From the NCBI RefSeq assembly GCF_000380045.1, contig NZ_KB904340.1:180805-244804 (forward strand): DNA of 64,000 bases, written 5' to 3'. Below are positions 1 through 10,505 of this stretch, in pieces. Position 1 is the first letter of the stretch, and the number at the start of each line of letters is the position of its first letter. Position numbers and translations under genes: made by a program. The notes under the pieces were generated by a model that did not search any database, had not been told where the DNA came from, and saw only the letters and a program-made list of their open reading frames with translations. The DNA comes from Streptococcus marimammalium DSM 18627 (lineage in GTDB: Bacteria > Bacillota > Bacilli > Lactobacillales > Streptococcaceae).

Positions 1-2694
1 TAATTTTTCTTGGCTGCCTTTACCAACAAGATAAAGTTTTTTCTCAGCTCTTGTCATAGCAACATAAAGTAAACGCATTTGTTCTGATAAACCAGCCAAG
101 GTTAATTCTTGTTGATTTTGTTGATAAGGCAATGTTTTCATTGAAACTAAAAGATAAGGTAACTGTGTATTATTTCCAAATTCCTCTTTCATATCAACCA
201 ACAGTTTGATACCAATACCATTGTCTCGACTTAAAATTATGGGTGCAGTTTCATCTCTTTTGTCAAAGCGTTTATCCATATTGAGAATAAAGACATATGG
301 AAATTGTAGACCTTTACTTTTATGAATGGTCATCAAGCTAACAGCTTCTTTAGGTGCTACTACTTCAACATCAGCCAAATCATTTTCAGTTTCAATAATT
401 TTATCAATCATTCTAATAAAACGAGATAAACCTTTAAAACCTGTTGTTTCAAACTGATCAGCTCTGGTTGTTAGAGCATATAAATTAGCTTGTCTTTGCT
501 CACCATTAGGTAAGAGACCAACATAATCGTAGTAATGTCGATCATTGTAGATTTTCCACATCAAATCATACAATCCGTGAGACTTTGTAAAACAACGCCA
601 TGACTCTAATGTTTTATAAAATCGTGTTAATTTTTGATGGTCTTTTTCTCTGATTAGTTCAGGATGAGACCCTTTTTTATTAAGAGCAAGCAAGAGTTTC
701 TCATAAAAATAGAGTTTACCATTATTATCCCCTTGAAGAGAGAGGCGCGTCATTTCATCTTCATCAAAAGAAAACATCGGTGATCTTAAAAGAGCAACAA
801 GTGCATAGTCATTTAAAGGATTATCGATGACTCTTAAAGTATCTAACATTACCATGATTTCAATAGACTGAAGATAATGTTGTTCCCCACCATCAGAAAC
901 AAGAGGAATACCATATTTTTCAAAAGTTCTCACAATTGCATTATTACGTGTTCTAGAAGATACAAGAAGTGTTATATCATTAAAAGAAACATTTTTTTCA
1001 TTTCTAAGCCTAATAATTTCTTTTGCTACCATTTCAACTTCAAAAACAGTTAAATCATCATCAACAACTGCTTCACTTAAATTACTGTCAGTATCATAAA
1101 TTAAAAATTCTGTATGGTTTTCTTCACTGGCCAAAAGCTGTTCTTTGCTACCAGCCAATAGACTATGTGTGTCATTATAGTCAATATCACCAACTCTTTC
1201 ATCCATTAATCGGCTAAAGATTGCATTTGTTGCATCTAGTACTTCCATTTGACTTCGAAAATTTTCCTTGAGTAAAATAAGTCGACCATTTTCAGGATTT
1301 TTTTGATAATCTTTAAATTTATGATTAAAAATTTGTGGATCTGCCTGTCGAAAACGATAAATGGATTGCTTGATATCGCCAACCATAAAACGATTATTAC
1401 CAGAAGATAACAATTCCAGCATTTTTTCCTGACTATGATTAGTATCTTGATATTCATCAACCATGACTTCATGGTATTTTTTTTGAAAACTATGACGAAC
1501 AGACTCGTTTTCTTCCAAAAGTTGAATAGCAAAATGACTAATATCAGCAAATTCAAAAGCATTTTCAAATTTTTTACGCCTTAAGTATTCAATATGAAAA
1601 TCAGTCATAAAATCTTTTAAAAGTGTAATCAAGGGTATAGCTTTCTCTTGATAACGAATAATAGTATCAATATGTTTAAATTGATTAATAAACTGATGTA
1701 AAGAAGTATACAGGTTGTATTTTTGTCCACCAACTGTCACTTCATTTCCACTCGGTAACAATGCCTCTATAGTTAGAGCTAACTGGGAAAGATCGAGTTT
1801 ATTATGATTATTTTCTAACTCATGAGCTGACTCTCTTAAAATAGTAAAAAGATTTTGATGCTTTTTATAGTTAGCTGTGGGAATTCCTTGTTTGGTAGTT
1901 TGTTTGTATTCAGGTAGATTTGTTAAATCCTCCAGTTGATTCGCCACACTATACATTTCGTCACAAAATTTTTCAATCATAATGATTGGTAAATCATGAA
2001 TAGTTACAAATTGTTTAGCAGCCTTATTAAAAGTCAAATTTAGCCAATTTAAAGGATCACTTGTTGATTGGATAAATTGATGAATAGTATCAATAACTTG
2101 ATAAAATCCTGTAGTATCTTTTCTTTGACCTGAAAAATTATTCACTAATCTATTGAATAAAACAACTTTATCATCTGTCATGTATTTGTCAAACAAAGTA
2201 TCAAAAACTTCATGTTTTATAATATCTTGTTCACTTTTATCTTGTAAAATACGAAACTGTGGAGGAAGACCAAGTAAGTAGCCGTATTGAGCAACAACTT
2301 TTTGAGTAAAAGCATCCATTGTACCAATATCAGCATGTTGAAGCCGTGCAATTTGTAAGGAAAGATGATGGCGAACATCATTATCAGTAGTTTTTTGTAT
2401 TTCCTTAGTTAATTTTGACTCCAAGCGTTCCTTTAATTCAGTTGCAGCCTTAACTGTAAAAGTGGAAATAAAAAGTTCTTCAATATTAACACCTCTTTTT
2501 AGTTTATCAAGAATGCGTTCAACCATAACAAAGGTTTTCCCTGATCCAGCCGATGCCGAGACTAAGATATTTTGACCGTTATTATATATGGCTTCTATTT
2601 GTTCACTTGTTCTTTTTTGTTGTTTATCAGAGAGTTTTTCTTCTTCTTGTAATAATTTTATCTCTTCAACAGTTAAAAAGGGAAGTTGTCTCAT
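1..2694 (-). CDS. rexA: ATP-dependent helicase/nuclease subunit A (RexA/AddA), 3' end cut by window
   Basis: This is the helicase-nuclease motor of the RexAB (AddAB) complex, which resects double-strand breaks for RecA-dependent repair. The reading frame is open from the ATG at 2694 to base 1, giving 898 codons of the roughly 1,200 usual for the family. Near the N-terminus the product reads ASAGSGKT, the UvrD-type Walker A motif. At the window edge it reads YVAMTRAEKKLYL, helicase motif VI. The C-terminal nuclease domain therefore lies outside the window. The start codon overlaps the rexB stop as ATGA, so the two subunits are translationally coupled. Family assignment is firm. Confidence 0.96.
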   Translation of the reverse strand, partial: MRQLPFLTVEEIKLLQEEEKLSDKQQKRTSEQIEAIYNNGQNILVSASAGSGKTFVMVERILDKLKRGVNIEELFISTFTVKAATELKERLESKLTKEIQKTTDNDVRHHLSLQIARLQHADIGTMDAFTQKVVAQYGYLLGLPPQFRILQDKSEQDIIKHEVFDTLFDKYMTDDKVVLFNRLVNNFSGQRKDTTGFYQVIDTIHQFIQSTSDPLNWLNLTFNKAAKQFVTIHDLPIIMIEKFCDEMYSVANQLEDLTNLPEYKQTTKQGIPTANYKKHQNLFTILRESAHELENNHNKLDLSQLALTIEALLPSGNEVTVGGQKYNLYTSLHQFINQFKHIDTIIRYQEKAIPLITLLKDFMTDFHIEYLRRKKFENAFEFADISHFAIQLLEENESVRHSFQKKYHEVMVDEYQDTNHSQEKMLELLSSGNNRFMVGDIKQSIYRFRQADPQIFNHKFKDYQKNPENGRLILLKENFRSQMEVLDATNAIFSRLMDERVGDIDYNDTHSLLAGSKEQLLASEENHTEFLIYDTDSNLSEAVVDDDLTVFEVEMVAKEIIRLRNEKNVSFNDITLLVSSRTRNNAIVRTFEKYGIPLVSDGGEQHYLQSIEIMVMLDTLRVIDNPLNDYALVALLRSPMFSFDEDEMTRLSLQGDNNGKLYFYEKLLLALNKKGSHPELIREKDHQKLTRFYKTLESWRCFTKSHGLYDLMWKIYNDRHYYDYVGLLPNGEQRQANLYALTTRADQFETTGFKGLSRFIRMIDKIIETENDLADVEVVAPKEAVSLMTIHKSKGLQFPYVFILNMDKRFDKRDETAPIILSRDNGIGIKLLVDMKEEFGNNTQLPYLLVSMKTLPYQQNQQELTLAGLSEQMRLLYVAMTRAEKKLYLVGKGSQEKL

Positions 2695-5600
2695 CTCTTA
2701 ATCTCTCCTTTCATCTGTTCTATAATTAATCGATGTTGTTCTTTACGTGGAAAAGTTTTTAATTGACGGGCTTTTGACAGATGTAAATTTGCTTCAAATC
2801 GAGTAATAGCTTTAAACTGCTCACCAGTAACTGATTTATTATCTTTGCTGTACGGATTAATTGCATAATGACCTGATAAGATTTTTTTTGCCGCATCTCG
2901 ATAAAGTTTTTCATTATAAGCTATCATAATTTCTAAATCATTTTCTGAAAAAGTTGATCGTTTATTGGCATAGAGATGATTTAATTCTTGACTATTTTCT
3001 TCTAAAAATAATCCTTTATACTTTAATTCCTCTATAGATTTAGGTAAAACATCTGATAAAGATTTTATTTTATCAAGTGAAAGAATGGGATTTTTCATAT
3101 GTAAATACATGGCGCCAAAAATACTATTTATCTGTTTAAATTCTTTAGTATTTTTTAAAGCAGCAATATAAGTGATAAGTTGGGGGCTTAAGCAATTGTA
3201 AAAATCAGATAAATTGAATTTTTTATCACTAGATTTATAATCAACCACACCATAACTATTTGAGTTGGCTAAGTAATCTAGTCTATCAATTTTTCCTTTG
3301 ATATTAACCAATCTACCATCATCTAAAGTAAGGGTATTTTGGTTATTAGTACCAAAAACAACTTCTTGTGCTACTACTTCAATTAGAGAATTATCTTTTA
3401 ACATAAAAGCAGTCTGTTTAACAATATCAAGTAAAATTGTTTTTGAAAATTGACTTTTTTTATCATGTTGATAAAGCTTCATAAAGATAGGCTCAAGGCT
3501 AACAGTTTTAATTGCTAAAAGTAGTTTTTCATCAAAAGTATTTGAGCTCTTATCTGCCATAAGTAATTCAAAAATACGATGGAGATAGTTCCCGTGCTGG
3601 CTTGCATCAGGATGAATGGAATCTTGTTCTTTAAGACCTAGAACATATTTTAAAAAATATTTATATTCATTTTCATAAAAATCTGTTAAAGCTGAAGCTG
3701 ATAATTGTAAATAATTTTCTTTAGGAAATTTAACCGCTAATGTATCTCTTGCTAAAGAAACAACTTCTAAATTCTCATTTGGAATAGGTAGGAAAATATC
3801 TTCTTCTTCTAGTTTTTTCTTCAATACCCTTACAACAACTGACCAAAAAGTCTTTTCTTGTTTATCCAAATCTTCTTGTTGAATCTCTTCTTGGTAAAAA
3901 TCAACCAAACGATTTAAAAGGCTGCTATAGTTTCCTAAATCATCAGGATTAATAGTAGTTAATTGATGATTTTTTTTAATAGTTGGTAGTCCAATTTGTT
4001 TAAGAACTTGTATATATGGAGAGGTCATTTCTTGACTGTCATTAATAATACTTGGACTTGAAAGAACTAATTCTTTTGTGCCTGCATTAAAAAGAGACAA
4101 AGCTACAAAATGATTTTTTTTCATCATTTCTTGACTAGGAATATCAAAATAAGCTATTTTTTTAGTGGTTTTGTTAATAACCAAACGCTCTTCATCAGTT
4201 ATAAGACCAGTATTTTTAGAAGCCTTAGGGAAATGAGATTGACTAAGGCCAATTGCATAAACAAATTGATTAGTGTGGGGTTCAATTAAATCATACGATT
4301 TCACATTAACAACATCTAATGTAGCAGGCACAATACGATAATTTGCTGATAACATCCCAACCCTAAGAAAATTTAAAAAAGAGGCTATATCCAATTTATC
4401 ATTTTTAAAGATAATTCGAAATTGTTCTAGAATATGACAAAAAGTTTTCCAAACTTCTTGATGTTTTTCTATTTCTTCTTGACTTGATTTCTTAGCCAAA
4501 TTTTCTAAATGGCTATTGAGACTCACATCTGTTAGAAGTTTAATAAAATTTTCTAATAACCCCTTTGCAGTTTTACTGTGGCTGTTAAAGAAAATTAAAA
4601 GAGGTGCCATTACTCTTTGTCTAATGTTATTTATTTTTTCAAGGTCAAATTGTTCTTTATTATTATGAATGAATTCACGAGAAAAAGCTGCTTTTCCTTT
4701 GATATCAGCATAATTAATGTATTGTTCAAAGATATCAAGTTCCATTTGAGAAAATTTTCCAAATAATCCTGATTTTAGAAGATTGAGGAGATCTTCTGCT
4801 CTAAAATGATATCGTTTTAATCGCTCAAGTGAATCAATAAAATGAACAAGAGGATGATGGCTCATTGATTCTGGTTTTGAAAGATAGAAGGGAATCTGGT
4901 ATTTTTCAAAAATAGTTTTGATATTAAGATAATAACTATCTACATCACCTAAGAGCACCAGAATATCCTTATATCGATAACCTTTGTGAAGCTTTGATCG
5001 AATTGCCTTTGCAACTTGTTCAATTTCTTCTTTTTGATGACTTACCTCCCATATAGTGATAGGAGAATTTTTAGGAATAGTTAATTCTTTGGTTGTCTCA
5101 GAAAAATCATAAAGAGTTTCAATTGTTTTAGAGAGTTTAGAAAAAAAAGTTTCTGTGGTTTTTGCTATGTATTCAGGTTTTACAAAAAATAAAGAAGATA
5201 AATGCGTGAGAAAATCAACACCAGCTTGATAGATATTTCCTTCGATATAATTTGATTGATAGGCCTTTTGACTAGCATAACAACCAACAATAATCTCTGA
5301 TACTTTTTCATCTAATAATTTGATGAGATGTTCTTCTTCAGCTGAAAATCTAGTAAAACCATCAATAATAAGCACAACATCTGCTAAAGAATTATCAAGA
5401 AAACCAGAAGATACTTGTCTTGAAAAATAATCTAGCGGAGAAATACTTTCAAAATGATTATTAACAAGTTCTTCTTCTAAAGCCATAAAAATCTTTAATA
5501 AATCTTGGAATTTAGGACTATCCATTTCTGATAGCTCCAATAAATTCATATTTGCTGTTTTTAGTTCCTTATGAAGATTGACTAACTGATCAATAAAATT

Positions 5601-5936
5601 AGGATCTTTTCTCAAAAGTCCATAAATAGGTAAATCCTCCTCAGAAAATTTAGCTAATATTTTTTGAAAAAGCATAAAAAGACCGATATCATCAATACTT
5701 GTTCTTCTATTCTTATTATTAAGTGTAAAATAACGTGCCATTTGGGTAAAACGTGTAACCGTAATTGCAAATGAAGCTTGTTTAGGTAACAAACTAAGAA
5801 CACGTCGTTCCTTTTCAAAAGATAGAGAGTTTGGAGCAATATAAAAAACTCTTTTTCCTTTTAAAGCATAATCATAAGATTTATTTGCTAATATATCAGA
5901 CATGTTATTATAAATATCTGTGTATAATAATTTCAT
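2691..5936 (-). CDS. rexB: ATP-dependent nuclease subunit B (RexB/AddB)
   Basis: Second subunit of the RexAB break-resection complex, 1,081 aa, immediately upstream of rexA with an ATGA overlap. The C-terminal part keeps a RecB-family nuclease core, with VVDYKSS near residue 897. The N-terminus shows no Walker A P-loop. The positions that hold four iron-sulfur cysteines in Bacillus AddB carry none here: FYENEYKYF near residue 745 and EQFKAITRFE near residue 1040. From memory this matches the streptococcal RexB type, which differs from AddB in these points. The start is preceded by a weak GAGTGG-type ribosome site and an extended -10 at 5967-5972. Confidence 0.95.
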   Translation of the reverse strand: MKLLYTDIYNNMSDILANKSYDYALKGKRVFYIAPNSLSFEKERRVLSLLPKQASFAITVTRFTQMARYFTLNNKNRRTSIDDIGLFMLFQKILAKFSEEDLPIYGLLRKDPNFIDQLVNLHKELKTANMNLLELSEMDSPKFQDLLKIFMALEEELVNNHFESISPLDYFSRQVSSGFLDNSLADVVLIIDGFTRFSAEEEHLIKLLDEKVSEIIVGCYASQKAYQSNYIEGNIYQAGVDFLTHLSSLFFVKPEYIAKTTETFFSKLSKTIETLYDFSETTKELTIPKNSPITIWEVSHQKEEIEQVAKAIRSKLHKGYRYKDILVLLGDVDSYYLNIKTIFEKYQIPFYLSKPESMSHHPLVHFIDSLERLKRYHFRAEDLLNLLKSGLFGKFSQMELDIFEQYINYADIKGKAAFSREFIHNNKEQFDLEKINNIRQRVMAPLLIFFNSHSKTAKGLLENFIKLLTDVSLNSHLENLAKKSSQEEIEKHQEVWKTFCHILEQFRIIFKNDKLDIASFLNFLRVGMLSANYRIVPATLDVVNVKSYDLIEPHTNQFVYAIGLSQSHFPKASKNTGLITDEERLVINKTTKKIAYFDIPSQEMMKKNHFVALSLFNAGTKELVLSSPSIINDSQEMTSPYIQVLKQIGLPTIKKNHQLTTINPDDLGNYSSLLNRLVDFYQEEIQQEDLDKQEKTFWSVVVRVLKKKLEEEDIFLPIPNENLEVVSLARDTLAVKFPKENYLQLSASALTDFYENEYKYFLKYVLGLKEQDSIHPDASQHGNYLHRIFELLMADKSSNTFDEKLLLAIKTVSLEPIFMKLYQHDKKSQFSKTILLDIVKQTAFMLKDNSLIEVVAQEVVFGTNNQNTLTLDDGRLVNIKGKIDRLDYLANSNSYGVVDYKSSDKKFNLSDFYNCLSPQLITYIAALKNTKEFKQINSIFGAMYLHMKNPILSLDKIKSLSDVLPKSIEELKYKGLFLEENSQELNHLYANKRSTFSENDLEIMIAYNEKLYRDAAKKILSGHYAINPYSKDNKSVTGEQFKAITRFEANLHLSKARQLKTFPRKEQHRLIIEQMKGEIKR

Positions 5937-5966
5937 TTCATCACCACTCTAAGTTTCTTAGTTATT

Positions 5967-5975
5967 ATTATAACA
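5967..5975 (-). promoter_or_regulatory. Extended -10 promoter of rexBA
   Basis: On the minus strand the sequence reads TGT-TATAAT, an extended -10 with the hexamer at 5967-5972. No convincing -35 exists because the upstream bases form a terminator stem. The predicted transcript start is near 5960, about 24 bases before the rexB ATG. The TG element is the tail of the preceding terminator's U-tract. Confidence 0.6.
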
Positions 5976-5996
5976 AAAAAGCCCATCAAGTGGGCT
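5974..5996 (-). terminator. Intrinsic terminator upstream of rexB
   Basis: Minus-strand stem AGCCCA / TGGGCT with a 5-base loop is followed by a run of six T. It lies between the upstream ABC-F gene (stop at 6028) and rexB, so it ends the cca/ABC-F transcript. Its T-run leads directly into the rexB extended -10. Confidence 0.85.
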
Positions 5997-6027
5997 GAAT
6001 TAGTCATGAAAAGAGATACCAAAATAT

Positions 6028-7905
6028 TTATTGACTCAATTGACTAAGGTAATCATAACGCTCATATTTATCAAGAAGCTCATCATTTTTTTCGTCTAGT
6101 TCTTTTTGAAGATTAGCTAATTGACTATAATCACTTGAAGCCTCAAGCATCTTTTTTTCTATCTGAGTGATACTTTCTTCTAATTGTTCTATAGTGACTT
6201 CAATTGTTTCCCATTCTTGTTTTTCAAAGTAAGACATTCTTTTTTTTCCTGACTCATGTTTTCTTTCTGTCTTACCTTTTAATGGTACTTCTTTTTGTTG
6301 TTCTTCTTTTAGGCGAATTTGAAAATTTTTTTCATCTAGGTAATCGGTATAGTTTCCATAAAATATCTTGATGGTATTATTTTCAAAAGCTAAAATTTTA
6401 GTTGCTACCTTGTCTAAAAAGTAACGATCATGACTAACAGTGATGACTGGGCCATTAAAATTCTCTAAAAAACGCTCAAGAACTGTCAAAGTAGCAATAT
6501 CAAGATCATTGGTCGGTTCATCCAATAAAAGAACATTTGGTTTTTCAATGAGAAGTTTTAATAGGTAAAGACGTTTTTTTTCACCTCCTGATAGCTTTGA
6601 AATCAAGCTACCATGACTTGATCTTGGAAATAAAAATTGTTCTAATAATTCACTAACACTTGTGATACCAACTTTTGTTTTAACCTCATCAGCAACTTCT
6701 TGGAGATAATTAATAAGGCGTTTACTTTCGTCTATTTCCTTAATTTGTTGTGAAAAATAACCTATTCTAACTGTTTCACCAATTGATAAATGACCTGAGG
6801 TTGGAGTGATATCTCCTGAAATCAGATTTAGAAGAGTTGATTTACCAACACCGTTATCACCAACAATACCAATTCTATCCTTATTTTGAATTAATAAATT
6901 AAAATCTTTGATAATAGATTTATCTGAAAAGCAAAAAGAGACATTTTCAAAAGAAATAACTTTTTTTCCAATACGTGTGGAATCAAAGTTTATTTCCATA
7001 TTGTTTGAGGTCACATCATTTTTTACCTCTTTTTCTAACTTTTCAAAACGACTTATTCGTGCCTGTTGTTTAGTTGCCCTAGCTTGAGGCTGTGTACGCA
7101 TCCAAGATAATTCATGTTTATAGAGCTGTTTTTTCTTGTGGAGACTATTAACTTCTCTTTCATCTTGTTCAGCTTTTAAACGAACATAATCTTGATAATT
7201 ACCTTGATATTCTGTTAAAGAGGCATTAGCTAATTCAAAAATACGAGTTGAAATCATATCTAAAAAATAACGATCATGGGTAATAAATAAGACAGTTTTA
7301 CGACTATTTTTTAGATAGTCTGATAACCAAGAGATGGTATGTATATCTAAGTGATTAGTAGGTTCATCAAGTAATAAAAGATCACTATCACATAAAAGTA
7401 CTTGAGCAAGTTGAACACGTCTTTTAAGACCACCAGACAGTTGTGAAATTGTCTGATTGAGATTGTTAATACTAAGTTTTGATAAGACAGTTTTAACTTC
7501 ACTTTCAATAGACCAGGCATCAATTGCAGTCATTTCAGACATCACTTTTTCTAAACGTGCTTGATTATCTTTAGAATAGTCCATCATCAATGATTCATAT
7601 TCTTTAATTAGTCTCATTTCTTTTAGATCTTCTGATAAAACCGTATCAAGTACAGTTTTTGAATCATCAAAAACTGGGTTTTGTTTAAGATATGCAATCT
7701 TATAATCATTTGCATGGGAAAAAGGGGAAACATCTCCATCAAAACCTAATTCTTTAGAAATAACTTCTAGAAGAGTTGTTTTTCCTGTACCGTTAACACC
7801 AATAATACCAATACGATCAAGAGGATGTATCATAAAGGAAATCTTTTGAAAAACAGTTTTGTCACCAATCGTTTTGGTCAAATTATCAACTGAAAAATGA
7901 CTCAT
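6028..7905 (-). CDS. ABC-F family ATPase with C-terminal coiled coil (Uup-like)
   Basis: Soluble protein with two ABC ATPase domains and no membrane segments, as in ABC-F factors that act on the ribosome. The first Walker A reads GVNGTGKTT and the second GDNGVGKST. Signatures are LSGGLKRR and LSGGEKKR, with [11 protein letters not shown] and [11 protein letters not shown] as Walker B motifs. The basic linker lies between the domains. The last 90 or so residues are charged and predicted coiled coil, the Uup arrangement. A TTG at 7908 could extend the frame by one codon, but AAAGGAG sits 8 bases before the ATG at 7905, so I use that. It overlaps the end of cca, which implies coupling. Confidence 0.9.
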   Translation of the reverse strand: MSHFSVDNLTKTIGDKTVFQKISFMIHPLDRIGIIGVNGTGKTTLLEVISKELGFDGDVSPFSHANDYKIAYLKQNPVFDDSKTVLDTVLSEDLKEMRLIKEYESLMMDYSKDNQARLEKVMSEMTAIDAWSIESEVKTVLSKLSINNLNQTISQLSGGLKRRVQLAQVLLCDSDLLLLDEPTNHLDIHTISWLSDYLKNSRKTVLFITHDRYFLDMISTRIFELANASLTEYQGNYQDYVRLKAEQDEREVNSLHKKKQLYKHELSWMRTQPQARATKQQARISRFEKLEKEVKNDVTSNNMEINFDSTRIGKKVISFENVSFCFSDKSIIKDFNLLIQNKDRIGIVGDNGVGKSTLLNLISGDITPTSGHLSIGETVRIGYFSQQIKEIDESKRLINYLQEVADEVKTKVGITSVSELLEQFLFPRSSHGSLISKLSGGEKKRLYLLKLLIEKPNVLLLDEPTNDLDIATLTVLERFLENFNGPVITVSHDRYFLDKVATKILAFENNTIKIFYGNYTDYLDEKNFQIRLKEEQQKEVPLKGKTERKHESGKKRMSYFEKQEWETIEVTIEQLEESITQIEKKMLEASSDYSQLANLQKELDEKNDELLDKYERYDYLSQLSQ

Positions 7906-9109
7906 CAACTAATCTCCTTTCAACAAATCTAAAAATTTTCTCTTGACAGTTCTCTAAATTCCCTCCAACAATTTCTGTTTCAATCTCATTTAAGAGCATT
8001 CCAAGTTTTGGCCCAGGAGATAAATGATATTGAGACATAAGTTGCCGTCCATTAACAACTATTTCACTTTTGTTATGAATGATAAGTTCGCTATCTAATT
8101 TACTAATTCTTTCTTGGTTAACCGTTAAACCCTTAGCTTCTCGCAATGATTCAACTTGATAAAGAATATCTTTTCCAAATCGATAAACATCTTGGCTTGA
8201 AAAGGATCTCTCAAGTCTAATGTGGTAAACAGTAATGAGATTTTCAACAGTTTTTTGAAATTCATTTGATGTTTTCCATTTTTTTAAAAATCCTTTGATA
8301 CTTTTTACTTGAATGCTCATCAAAAGATTTGCCCAAGCTTGTTCAGAAGTTTCAAATTGAAAACTTGGAGCTAATTCATCAAGCATCAATTGCAAGTTTT
8401 TTTTACAATTTTTTAATCCTGGTAAAAAAAGATAAACATCACATAAAATTAATTGTTTAAGACCTTTTTGCCAAAAAGATGACATTAACAATTTATCTAG
8501 CTCAATAAAAACACGTTCAACAGAAATATTTTCCAGTAAATTTGCGTTAGCCTTCATTGCAGATAACGTTTTTTCTTCAATTGTAAAACCTAGGCTTGAA
8601 ACAAAACGCAAACCTCTCATAATTCTTAAGGCATCTTCGTAAAAACGTTCACTGGCATCACCAACAGCTCTTAAAGTCTTTTTTTCTAAATCCTGTAATC
8701 CACCAAATAAATCAATGACTTCAGACTCATTGTTTAAAGCAAAAGCATTAACAGTAAAGTCTCTTCTTTTCAAGTCTTCCTTTAGAGAGCGCACAAAATG
8801 AACCTGACTTGGTCTACGAAAATCAACATAGCCCTCCTCGGTTCTAAAAGTAGTTACTTCATATTCTTCTTCATCAAAAAGAACTAATACTGTGCCATGT
8901 TCTATACCTATATCAACTGTTCTTGGAAATATTTTTTTAATTTCTTCAGGATATGCATTTGTAGCAATATCAACATCATGAATGGGATGATCTAAGATAA
9001 CATCTCGAACACTTCCACCGACAAAATAGGCTTCATAACCATATTCTTTTATCCTAGATAAAATTGGTAAAGCCTTCTGAAATTCAGAAGGCAACGTTTT
9101 TAATTTCAT
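7886..9109 (-). CDS. cca: CCA tRNA nucleotidyltransferase
   Basis: Adds or repairs the 3' CCA end of tRNAs from CTP and ATP. The product begins [14 protein letters not shown], then GGSVRD (residues 31-36) and HDVDIA with metal ligands D45 and D47, the class II nucleotidyltransferase signature. Further along are RRDFTVNA and an [16 protein letters not shown] helix. The length (407 aa from this start) fits the Gram-positive enzyme of about 400 aa. Upstream in-frame starts exist at 9112 (ATG) and 9121 (GTG). I chose 9109 by its spacing from GTGGG and by recalled streptococcal homologues, and it is uncertain by four codons. The 3' end overlaps the ABC-F gene. Confidence 0.95.
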   Translation of the reverse strand: MKLKTLPSEFQKALPILSRIKEYGYEAYFVGGSVRDVILDHPIHDVDIATNAYPEEIKKIFPRTVDIGIEHGTVLVLFDEEEYEVTTFRTEEGYVDFRRPSQVHFVRSLKEDLKRRDFTVNAFALNNESEVIDLFGGLQDLEKKTLRAVGDASERFYEDALRIMRGLRFVSSLGFTIEEKTLSAMKANANLLENISVERVFIELDKLLMSSFWQKGLKQLILCDVYLFLPGLKNCKKNLQLMLDELAPSFQFETSEQAWANLLMSIQVKSIKGFLKKWKTSNEFQKTVENLITVYHIRLERSFSSQDVYRFGKDILYQVESLREAKGLTVNQERISKLDSELIIHNKSEIVVNGRQLMSQYHLSPGPKLGMLLNEIETEIVGGNLENCQEKIFRFVERRLVDESFFS

Positions 9110-9177
9110 CATTTTTCCCACTATCTTTTAATGACTAAATAAATGCGTTACAATAAAAATTATTGATAAAAGTAATT

Positions 9178-10032
9178 TTACTCATCACCAGCTGAAGGAG
9201 TAAAAGCAATAGCAACCGCCCCTTTTCCTAGATGGGCTGCAATAGCACAACTAAAAGTAGTAATTAAAATATTACCTTGGTAATTAGATTGTAAAATTAA
9301 ATCTCTTATCTTCTCAGCTTTTTCTATGGCATTAGCATGAACAATTGAAACATCAAATGTATGATTTGATGTCACATCATTTAAAATTTCAATGAGTCGA
9401 TTATGAGCTTTTTTCTCAGTTCTAACTCTTTCAAAAAGCTCTAAACTGCCATTATTAAAATATATGATTGGTTTTATACTTAAAAGATTACCTATTAAAG
9501 CAGAACCATTTGACAAACGTCCACCTTTTACTAGATGATTTAAATCATCAACAACAACATAAGCTCCTGACCCAGAAATTTGTTGCAATAAATCTCTTTC
9601 AATAATCGAAAATGGATGACCAGCCTCATAGGAAGCAATAGTATTTTCAACAAGCATTCTAAGAGGAAAACTACAAATTTTAGTGTCGGGAAAACGAATC
9701 GTTAAATGACTATATTCATCAACTAAATAGTGAATATTTTGATAAAAACCAGAAATACCACTTGATAAGAATAGACCAATGACATGAGTATAGTTTTCTT
9801 TTGAAAGACAAGCCAACACATCATCCAAATCAGCAAGACTTGGTTGACTAGTTGTTGGAAATTCCTGTGCTGTTTCCATTTTTTTATAGAAATCATCAAT
9901 TTCTAAATTTTTGCCTTCTATAAAAGTTTCATTATCAATGATAACTGGTATATCTAATACAAACACATTATTTTTCTTCTTAAAACTCTCATCTAGATTA
10001 GCAGATGAGTCTGTAATAACAGCTAATTTCAT
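9178..10032 (-). CDS. DegV family fatty-acid-binding protein (FakB-type)
   Basis: DegV-family proteins bind a fatty acid and present it to the kinase FakA for phosphorylation before phospholipid synthesis. The 284-aa product starts MKLAVITDSSANL, the family's N-terminal signature. It contains TTSQPS, and the mid-protein GRLSNGSALIGNLLSIKPI segment that lines the ligand pocket. No signal peptide or membrane segment is visible. It lies 3 bases after the DUF1149 gene and 68 bases before cca, so it is probably cotranscribed. Which fatty acid it prefers cannot be read from sequence. Confidence 0.9.
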   Translation of the reverse strand: MKLAVITDSSANLDESFKKKNNVFVLDIPVIIDNETFIEGKNLEIDDFYKKMETAQEFPTTSQPSLADLDDVLACLSKENYTHVIGLFLSSGISGFYQNIHYLVDEYSHLTIRFPDTKICSFPLRMLVENTIASYEAGHPFSIIERDLLQQISGSGAYVVVDDLNHLVKGGRLSNGSALIGNLLSIKPIIYFNNGSLELFERVRTEKKAHNRLIEILNDVTSNHTFDVSIVHANAIEKAEKIRDLILQSNYQGNILITTFSCAIAAHLGKGAVAIAFTPSAGDE

Positions 10033-10035
10033 TAA

Positions 10036-10410
10036 CTAAAACTCCAAGTTTAAACCAGCTCTATCAAGAGCAATTTCAGACACCTCATAGGTTAATCTTT
10101 TGAGAATATCTAGTAATGGAGAAGCTAAGTCTTTAGCTTCTTCTTGCGAAAATTCATTTGGTTGATTAATAATACGATCTTTAATGAGATTTAGTTGAGA
10201 AATCATGCCACTCACAACAAAATCTTCTTGAACAATGATAAATTGAAGCGTTGACACAATAGTTGTTTGTCTCTTCTCCATATTTTTTTCTACCAATTTA
10301 AATTTTACTTCAACAGTTGTCTCTGGTGTACCATTTTCTTTTTCCCACTCTAAATTACGAGCATCATAATGGTATTGGTTTACAAATTCTTTTTGACGAA
10401 CAATTTCCAT
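10036..10410 (-). CDS. DUF1149 family protein
   Basis: A 124-aa soluble protein with no signal peptide, recognised as the DUF1149 family of streptococci and relatives, whose fold I recall as SecB-like. Its function is not established. The sequence is acidic and amphipathic with no catalytic motif visible. A ribosome site AAGGAG sits just before the ATG. It is first in a probable operon with the DegV gene, and has its own extended -10 promoter at 10440-10449. Confidence 0.8.
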   Translation of the reverse strand: MEIVRQKEFVNQYHYDARNLEWEKENGTPETTVEVKFKLVEKNMEKRQTTIVSTLQFIIVQEDFVVSGMISQLNLIKDRIINQPNEFSQEEAKDLASPLLDILKRLTYEVSEIALDRAGLNLEF

Positions 10411-10439
10411 CTTTTTCTCCTTACTAACAATTACTGTTT

Positions 10440-10449
10440 ATTATAGCAT
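10440..10449 (-). promoter_or_regulatory. Extended -10 promoter of the DUF1149-degV operon
   Basis: Minus-strand TGC-TATAAT with the hexamer at 10440-10445. An AT-only hairpin with perfect 8-base arms (10455-10474) occupies the -35 zone. It may act as a weak end for the upstream reductase transcript. Confidence 0.55.
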
Positions 10450-10505
10450 ATTTCAATAACTTCTTAAAGTTATTACGCATTATTGCTATTTAAGTAAAAT
10501 CTATT

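Noticed and set aside
1023..1568. Short frames on both strands near 1.0-1.6 kb
   Set aside because: The minus strand here is continuous rexA coding sequence with helicase motifs; the short frames are out of register with it.
10455..10474. CiaR-type site (TTTAAG half) upstream of the DUF1149 gene
   Set aside because: Only one TTTAAG half is present and it is part of an AT hairpin; the second half at the required spacing is missing.
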